A stretch of DNA of 10,571 bases from assembly GCA_031270565.1 (NCBI GenBank), contig JAISXJ010000105.1:1-10571 (forward strand). Reading direction: 5' to 3'. Position numbers and translations under genes: made by a program. Below, one piece after another: positions 6,670-10,571 of the stretch (positions are counted from its first letter, which is position 1; each line of letters starts with the position of its first letter). Source of the DNA: Prevotellaceae bacterium (lineage in GTDB: Bacteria; Bacteroidota; Bacteroidia; Bacteroidales; Paludibacteraceae). Under the pieces are notes generated by a model. It made no database searches and was not told where the DNA came from. It was given only the letters and a program-made list of their open reading frames with translations.

Positions 6670-6840
6670 CTTTGTGTTTTCTTGCCATACACAACTGTAA
6701 CGGCAAACATCCGGAATGGTCGGGAGGATTGTCGTTGTGTTTTGTTGCGCCCATTGCGAAAAGCCTCCCGCTTTGGCGGGACAAGTCTTGCGTGCCTTGC
6801 GGTTAATTATTTTTACCGCAAAGACGCAAGGAACACAAAG
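6670..6840. repeat. Second nested inverted-repeat element
   Basis: The outer arms are CTTTGTGTTTTCTTGC (6670-6685) and GCAAGGAACACAAAG (6826-6840), which pair with one bulge and one mismatch. A strong inner hairpin joins CTTGCGTGCCTTGCGGT (6787-6803) to ACCGCAAAGACGCAAG (6815-6830), using part of the same right arm. A third inverted pair is CGGGAGG (6721-6727) with CCTCCCG (6764-6770). The ACCGCAAAGACGCAAGG motif is of a type I know as common non-coding DNA in many environmental bacterial genomes. This element and the previous one fill most of the 698-base gap before the next gene; the rest is AT-rich with nothing further recognised. Confidence 0.72.
6764..6787 (+). repeat. 24-base repeat with TCCCGC/GCGGGA hairpin, copy 2
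   Basis: Identical over 24 bases to 6292-6315 and in the same orientation. It touches the left arm of the CTTGCGT hairpin, whereas copy 1 is followed by different sequence (CTGTGCTTCTCTG), so the core is a module placed in two different repeat contexts. Confidence 0.92.
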
Positions 6841-6907
6841 GCGCTCTATTGCAATTGACTTTTTATTTTTCAACTATAATCTATCAATTAATTAAAATCG
6901 TGTTTTT

Positions 6908-7969
6908 ATGAGAACAAATCATTTTCTTTTCGCTGCTTTTGTGGCAGCATTTTTAAGCGGCGCTTCATTTTCTACGGCGCAAAACAGTACTGAAAACAGC
7001 AGTAAAAAAAGTTTTGTACTTTACAGCGTGTTTGTCAATGTGTTGCCGGATGACTTTGATTTCCCCGGTATAGGTTTTGTAAACGTGGCAAGAGGCAAAC
7101 ATTCAACAGCTTATGTCGGTTTTGTCAATTATGCAGACAGTTTGCGCGGCGCACAAATTAGCTTTATCAATACTGCACGGCAACTGCGCGGCGCACAAAT
7201 TGGTTTTATCAATACCACCGGACAACTGAACGGCGCACAAATTAGCTTTATCAACACCGCCGGACGACTGAATGATGGCGCACAGATAGGCTTCATCAAT
7301 ACTGCCGGACGACTGAATAGTGGCGCACAAATAGGCTTTATCAACAGCTGTTCGGGCGACAAAATTGCACAGATAGGCTTTGTTAATACTCATGTGGGGA
7401 ATCTGTCCGGTACGCAAATCGGTTTTATCAACACCAATACGGGCAAATTAAAGGGCTTTCAGTTGGGTTTTGTTAACTATGCCGATTCCATTTCGGGCGT
7501 TCCACTGGGATTTATTTCCATTGTCCGCAAGGGTGGCTATCGTGCTTTGGAAGCGGGTGTTTCGGAAATTGCGCCTGTCAATCTGTCCTTTAAGCTGGGC
7601 GTTGAAAAACTTTATACCTCGTTCAATGTTGCCTGTAACTTCGACACAGAACAGAAAATATTCTTTGGGCTGGGCATTGGTTCGATTATCCCGCTCAAAA
7701 AATCGTTTTTCTTTAACCCCGAAATTACGGTAATGAATACCGCGAATTTTGATCGGTCGCACACACAGCAAACGTTCACGAGTTTTGTCCCCGCTTTTGG
7801 TTACAGCTACAAACGGTTGAATTTCATAGCCGGAATTTCTGCAAGTCATCTTTACACAAAGGACGGTGAAATGTCCAACGTGCCGTTTTTTCAAATTGTC
7901 GAGCATAAATTTGACGCGCAAAACAAGATCTTTCTGGGCGCAAGAGCGGGTGTGAGAATCGTTTTGTGA
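6908..7969 (+). CDS. Secreted GAQIGFIN-repeat protein (LA_2272-type surface repeats)
   Basis: The 353-residue protein has a signal peptide, MRTNHFLFAAFVAAFLSGAS and FSTA, with predicted cleavage A24|Q25. Residues 54-207 are about eleven repeats of 14-15 residues with the consensus GAQIGFINTAGRLN; the best copies begin at 81, 95, 109, 124, 139, 154, 168 and 183. Regular Gly, Gln, Phe and Asn positions suggest stacked beta-strand coils. The repeat resembles the surface repeat of Leptospira LA_2272-type proteins, from memory of that family. Residues 210-353 are beta-rich with Gly and aromatic alternation, like the strands of a small outer-membrane barrel (FFGLGIGSIIPL, FVPAFGYSYKRLNFIAGISA). The function is unknown; surface exposure is inferred. 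The signal peptide is strikingly like that of the minus-strand gene ending at 8875. The gene is preceded by the repeat-filled gap and has no clear promoter. Confidence 0.82.
   Translation: MRTNHFLFAAFVAAFLSGASFSTAQNSTENSSKKSFVLYSVFVNVLPDDFDFPGIGFVNVARGKHSTAYVGFVNYADSLRGAQISFINTARQLRGAQIGFINTTGQLNGAQISFINTAGRLNDGAQIGFINTAGRLNSGAQIGFINSCSGDKIAQIGFVNTHVGNLSGTQIGFINTNTGKLKGFQLGFVNYADSISGVPLGFISIVRKGGYRALEAGVSEIAPVNLSFKLGVEKLYTSFNVACNFDTEQKIFFGLGIGSIIPLKKSFFFNPEITVMNTANFDRSHTQQTFTSFVPAFGYSYKRLNFIAGISASHLYTKDGEMSNVPFFQIVEHKFDAQNKIFLGARAGVRIVL
7067..7531 (+). repeat. In-frame 42/45-base tandem repeats coding for GAQIGFIN units
   Basis: Units of 42 or 45 bases follow each other in frame. From 7148 to about 7348 five successive units share the core GGCGCACA(A/G)AT and TT(T/C)ATCAA with few changes, so these copies are young. 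Earlier (7067-7147) and later (7349-7531) units are more diverged. Unit number may vary between strains. Confidence 0.88.
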
Positions 7970-8009
7970 TAAACAGCAGTAAACCAATGTGCAAAGCTAT
8001 TGTATGTCT

Positions 8010-8043
8010 TTTGAAGTGGTGTACAAAAAAATAATTACCTTTG
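8010..8043 (+). promoter_or_regulatory. Bacteroidetes-type promoter of the small barrel gene
   Basis: TACCTTTG at 8036-8043 matches TAnnTTTG exactly; TTTG at 8010-8013 lies 22 bases upstream, slightly wider than usual. Transcription would start near 8050, between the possible upstream start at 7989 and the ATG at 8067, which favours the latter as the true start. Confidence 0.6.
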
Positions 8044-8066
8044 TCCCGAAAAAAACACTGTATATT

Positions 8067-8639
8067 ATGAAAAAGATTGCTGTCATATTATTTATTTTCA
8101 ACGTTTTTGTACAATGGTCGGAAGCGCAACCAAGAGCTATTGGAGGACGTTTAGGGAACTATTTTGAGGTATCTTATCAACATGCCGTTACTGAAAAAAG
8201 TATGGCTGCTTTAGAAGTTGGCGCGAGTTTCCACTCCAACATTGAGGCAGCTTTGGTTTATAACTGGGTCTTTCCTATTACCACGTGGCAAAATAAGGGT
8301 GCGTTCAACTGGTATGCAGGTACGGGCATCATCGGCGGATGGGGCGAAACGGCAGTAGGAAGGGTTGTCTCTGAGAATGGTATTTCCTACCGCAACGATT
8401 TGCAGCCTCGTGCGTTTGTGGCAGGGGCGGTGTGTATCGGTGTGGAATATCAATTCTGGTTTCCGCTGCAACTTTCTGTGGACTATCGTCCTGCGGCGGG
8501 GATAGGTTTTGGCGACTATTACACCGCTAAAACCGGAAAATCTTCCGGCTTTTATCCCGGATTCAGTTCCTTTGCGCTCAGTGTGCGCTATCTGTTTCAC
8601 GTGTCGGATAAAAAAGAGACCGAACAAAACAGAGAATAA
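8067..8639 (+). CDS. Small secreted beta-barrel-like protein, unknown function
   Basis: From the ATG at 8067 the protein has 190 residues. The frame is open further upstream to 7989, but the signal peptide MKKIAVILFIFNVFVQWSEA begins at 8067 and the promoter -7 element lies inside the longer version, so the shorter start is chosen. Predicted cleavage is A20|Q21. The mature part has about eight amphipathic strands with Gly turns (FEVSYQHAV, AALEVGASF, AALVYNWVF, FNWYAGTGIIGGWG, CIGVEYQFW, LQLSVDYRPAAG, FALSVRYLF), as in small outer-membrane barrels. The barrel end RYLF is followed by a charged tail, HVSDKKETEQNRE. I do not recognise a named family. It sits 97 bases after the repeat protein with its own promoter, so joint function is only a guess. 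Confidence 0.72.
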   Translation: MKKIAVILFIFNVFVQWSEAQPRAIGGRLGNYFEVSYQHAVTEKSMAALEVGASFHSNIEAALVYNWVFPITTWQNKGAFNWYAGTGIIGGWGETAVGRVVSENGISYRNDLQPRAFVAGAVCIGVEYQFWFPLQLSVDYRPAAGIGFGDYYTAKTGKSSGFYPGFSSFALSVRYLFHVSDKKETEQNRE

Positions 8640-8725
8640 TCTGAGGTTATTTTTCCTTTCCAATTCAGGTAGTGTATAAGAGATGTTTCTGTCCGCAGGT
8701 TGCATGATGATGGCAATTCATATTC

Positions 8726-8740
8726 CGTCCTGACGGGACG
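8726..8740. repeat. CGTCC/GGACG hairpin in the intergenic gap
   Basis: CGTCC (8726-8730) and GGACG (8736-8740) form a five-base-pair stem around TGACG, followed by AAGACGCAC. It looks like short palindromic repeats often seen between genes in Bacteroidetes. The surrounding gap (8640-8822) also holds a possible GGGG/CCCC pairing at 8761-8784 and the string AACTGACAACTAA at 8808-8820, and no gene. Confidence 0.4.
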
Positions 8741-8822
8741 AAGACGCACATTTATTTTCAGGGGATGCCCGCCTGCACAGCCCCGAATACAATTCTTAGT
8801 TCTGAAAACTGACAACTAAAAC

Positions 8823-8849
8823 AAAAAGCCCCCACTGCTGAGGGCTTTT
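8823..8849. terminator. Bidirectional terminator between convergent genes
   Basis: AAAAGCCC (8824-8831) pairs with GGGCTTTT (8842-8849). On the plus strand it is followed by CTTTTTT, and on the minus strand by a further T and GTTTT, so it can end the barrel gene and the LamG-like gene. On the minus strand it shares 19 consecutive bases (8822-8840) with the FISUMP terminator at 388-406. Confidence 0.85.
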
Positions 8850-8874
8850 CTTTTTTGTCTGAATACACATTCAG

Positions 8875-10470
8875 TTATTGATATTCTAATTCACCCTGAT
8901 TCAGTGTCAGTATGATTTCATTATCCGCCCCCGTTACAATAATCTCTACCGGTCCGGCAGGACTTATAGCCGGAGCCAAGCAGGTCAGAACTCGTCGCGA
9001 CAGAACAGCTACATTCGTACACGGCTGTCCGGCTACCGTAACAGTAGGATTTGCAATGTAACGCATCTCATCCAGAGCAAAATTGGCGTCAATCTCCTCC
9101 TTTTCTAAAACCCTGTTATAAATACGCACCGACTGTATACGCAGGTTGGCATTATTATGTCCCCCGATCCCGTTAGGAGCGCCACCAACAATTAACGGAT
9201 ATCCGGAAGATATGTTAGGATCCTTCCATTGATGAGAGCCCCCCATAGAGGCATAAGATAATTGCGTTGCATTTCCGTACGCTGTTCTTGCAGTTTGTTG
9301 ATAAGTGGTACCTGTTCCGGCTTCATAGGTAACTGTCAGCGTATTATCAGCAGTCTGTGCATTGGGAAAAGTAATATTAATATCGTTATTCCAAAACGCA
9401 TGTGCTAATGTGTTTGTTCCTCTAAATCCGGTACAGCTTGCCGTACTATTTCCCATCACTCCCCAAGAAACAGAACAAACTGTTCCTGTCGCGAAAGTTC
9501 CTGCAAAGTTATATCGCATTTCAACGGTAAAGCTGTTGTTTCCAGTCGGTATACCAACAGGGCTGGTTTTTCTCCAATAATTATTTGCATTCACAAAAAT
9601 ATAACCTGTTGCATCAAAAGCGCCTGCATTATTATTGTTTGTCAAATGATTGCCATTGCCGGATAAATCTTTCCATGTGGTGGCAGAGGAATCATGTAAC
9701 TCGTCTCCTTCTCCGGTATTGTTGATACCGTCATAATGCGCCACCAGACCATCCTGTTCATATTCGTCGGTTTTCGCATACGGGAAAGCGTCAGCGCTAA
9801 GAATGTAAATCAAGCCGCCGGTAGCAACCGGCAGGGATGCTGGATAAACCTTACTTGCCTTGAATGTAATCCCGCTCTCCGAAAGCGAGCGACAGTTGTC
9901 AAGCTCAACTTTTATCGTGTGGCTGCCTACCGGAAAATTCGATGTATATTCCGGCGTTATGGTTGTTGCAAGATAAGTATCGTTCTTATACCAGTTGTAA
10001 AACTGTACACCTTCGGGCGCAGTAAACTTTAACGTAACATCTTCGTCCGCCAGAATAACGTTTTCATTTTCAATTTCAATCATTGACGGAATTTGCAGTT
10101 CACCGCTACCGGCAGCTTTGACCTGATAATCCTTATCAAGCTTACGCCACAGGTTTCCATCCCAGACATAGACGCCCAGACAAATGTCAGAATTAATGTT
10201 GTAAACGATAGCTCCAGTGAGTTTTGCCTTTACCTCGGGAGTTACATCGGTGGGACTGTTGATGCCGGGGAAACCGACGGGAATGGTGTTCAGGTCGGTG
10301 AGACTCACATTTGACAGCGCCAACCCGCCTTTGGTTGTGCTGTTCAAATCCAGAATTGTACCGGCTTTTGGCAGGTCGCTGCCGCCAATCGTTACCTGCG
10401 CCGCAGCATAATTGGCGACGCTTAGAAATGCTGCTGTAAAAGCAGCGAAAATAAATTGATTAGTTTTCAT
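8875..10470 (-). CDS. Secreted LamG-like and IPT/TIG-domain surface protein
   Basis: The 531-residue protein starts at the ATG at 10470, where a signal peptide begins (MKTNQFIFAAFTAAFLSVAN, then YAAA with cleavage A24|Q25). An ATG nine codons upstream at 10497 would put a polar stretch before it and is less likely. Residues 25-112 (VTIGGSDLPKAGTILDLNS ... TGAIVYNIN ... LGVYVWDGNLWRKL) are the N-terminal module often found on FISUMP-family proteins of Bacteroidetes. Residues 125-205 look like a PKD/Ig-like domain. Residues 240-465 are a concanavalin/LamG-like domain (DGLVAHYDGINNTG, TWKDLSGNGNHL, IQSVRIYNRVLEKEEI), which in such proteins often binds glycans. Residues 474-512 resemble an IPT/TIG domain (NPTVTVAGQPCTNV ... 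LTCLAPA). No sorting domain is seen at the C-terminus. Ligand unknown; adhesion is inferred. Confidence 0.84.
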   Translation of the reverse strand: MKTNQFIFAAFTAAFLSVANYAAAQVTIGGSDLPKAGTILDLNSTTKGGLALSNVSLTDLNTIPVGFPGINSPTDVTPEVKAKLTGAIVYNINSDICLGVYVWDGNLWRKLDKDYQVKAAGSGELQIPSMIEIENENVILADEDVTLKFTAPEGVQFYNWYKNDTYLATTITPEYTSNFPVGSHTIKVELDNCRSLSESGITFKASKVYPASLPVATGGLIYILSADAFPYAKTDEYEQDGLVAHYDGINNTGEGDELHDSSATTWKDLSGNGNHLTNNNNAGAFDATGYIFVNANNYWRKTSPVGIPTGNNSFTVEMRYNFAGTFATGTVCSVSWGVMGNSTASCTGFRGTNTLAHAFWNNDINITFPNAQTADNTLTVTYEAGTGTTYQQTARTAYGNATQLSYASMGGSHQWKDPNISSGYPLIVGGAPNGIGGHNNANLRIQSVRIYNRVLEKEEIDANFALDEMRYIANPTVTVAGQPCTNVAVLSRRVLTCLAPAISPAGPVEIIVTGADNEIILTLNQGELEYQ

Positions 10471-10515
10471 AACAGTAATATTTAAATTGTGAATCAAATA
10501 AAAATCGTTGTTTTG

Positions 10516-10567
10516 TTTTATTTCTCTGTGTCTCTCTGTGAGTTTTCCGTGTAACTCTGTGTTATAA
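10516..10567 (+). repeat. Dispersed CTCTGTG repeat upstream of the LamG-like gene
   Basis: Bases 10516-10540 are the exact reverse complement of 6388-6412 (25 bases). The match continues with 20 of 27 identical to 10567, against 6361-6387. The repeat includes TTTCTCTGTGTCTCTCTGTG and GTGTAACTCTGTG. It lies about 45 bases upstream of the chosen start of the minus-strand gene and may extend beyond the window. Confidence 0.85.
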
Positions 10568-10571
10568 AACA

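Noticed and set aside
6607..6858. 83-codon plus-strand frame before the repeat protein
   Set aside because: Most of it is the palindromic repeat element at 6670-6840, and its translation (RFGGTSLACLAVNYFYRKDARNT read in pieces) matches what such repeats give in any frame.
7103..7417. Minus-strand frame of 104 codons with repeated AYLCA/ANLCA units
   Set aside because: Its repeats are just the complement of the in-frame GAQIGFIN repeats on the plus strand; it has no signal peptide or promoter of its own.
7989..8066. Upstream extension of the barrel gene starting at 7989
   Set aside because: It would bury the signal peptide behind 26 residues and includes the promoter -7 element at 8036-8043.
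8211..8705. 164-codon minus-strand frame opposite the barrel gene
   Set aside because: It is opposite a gene with a clear signal peptide and barrel strands; no motif or promoter supports it.
10471..10497. Nine-codon N-terminal extension (MIHNLNITV) of the LamG-like protein
   Set aside because: The signal peptide begins at the ATG at 10470 and aligns from its first residue with the signal peptide at 6908.

Overview
The window looks like chromosomal DNA of a Bacteroidetes bacterium, most likely of the order Bacteroidales. The evidence is a FISUMP-type surface protein, several promoters of the Bacteroidetes form (TTTG ... TAnnTTTG), absence of Shine-Dalgarno sequences, a Gln directly after the predicted signal peptidase I site in all four secreted proteins, and a Wzi-like outer-membrane protein of the type common in this phylum. 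The species cannot be named from the sequence.

Layout. Bases 1-357 are the 3' end of a FISUMP-domain surface protein that begins outside the window, followed by a hairpin terminator. Bases 589-2292 encode a 567-residue lipoprotein with an OmpA-like motif and TPR repeats, with its own promoter and terminator. Bases 2505-6209 appear to be one transcription unit: purM (purine synthesis), a Wzm-type ABC-2 polysaccharide export permease and a Wzi-like outer-membrane protein. The Wzt ATPase that should pair with the permease is absent. Bases 6210-6907 are a 700-base gap packed with inverted and interspersed repeats. It holds an element bounded by inverted arrays of the heptamer AGTGAAT, a second nested hairpin element sharing a 24-base core with the first, an orphan promoter, and a run of nine C within a doubtful small ORF. 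Bases 6908-7969 encode a secreted protein with about eleven 14-15-residue GAQIGFIN-type repeats. Bases 8067-8639 encode a small beta-barrel-like protein. A bidirectional terminator then separates these from a convergent gene (8875-10470, minus strand) for a secreted LamG-like/IPT surface protein. Another copy of the CTCTGTG repeat lies upstream of that gene, at the right edge.

How it fits together. Apart from purM, every confident gene acts at the cell envelope: polysaccharide export, outer-membrane barrels, and repeat or lectin-like secreted proteins. Two observations suggest that the surface-protein genes are assembled from shared parts. The FISUMP and LamG-like genes end in nearly the same terminator, and the repeat protein and LamG-like protein begin with signal peptides that are 77% identical in DNA. 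No complete mobile element, CRISPR array, rRNA or tRNA was seen. The most unusual parts are the repeat-filled gap, the shared 5' and 3' modules, and a FISUMP 3' end whose codon pattern resembles a diversity-generating retroelement target. None of these amounts to a proven new system.
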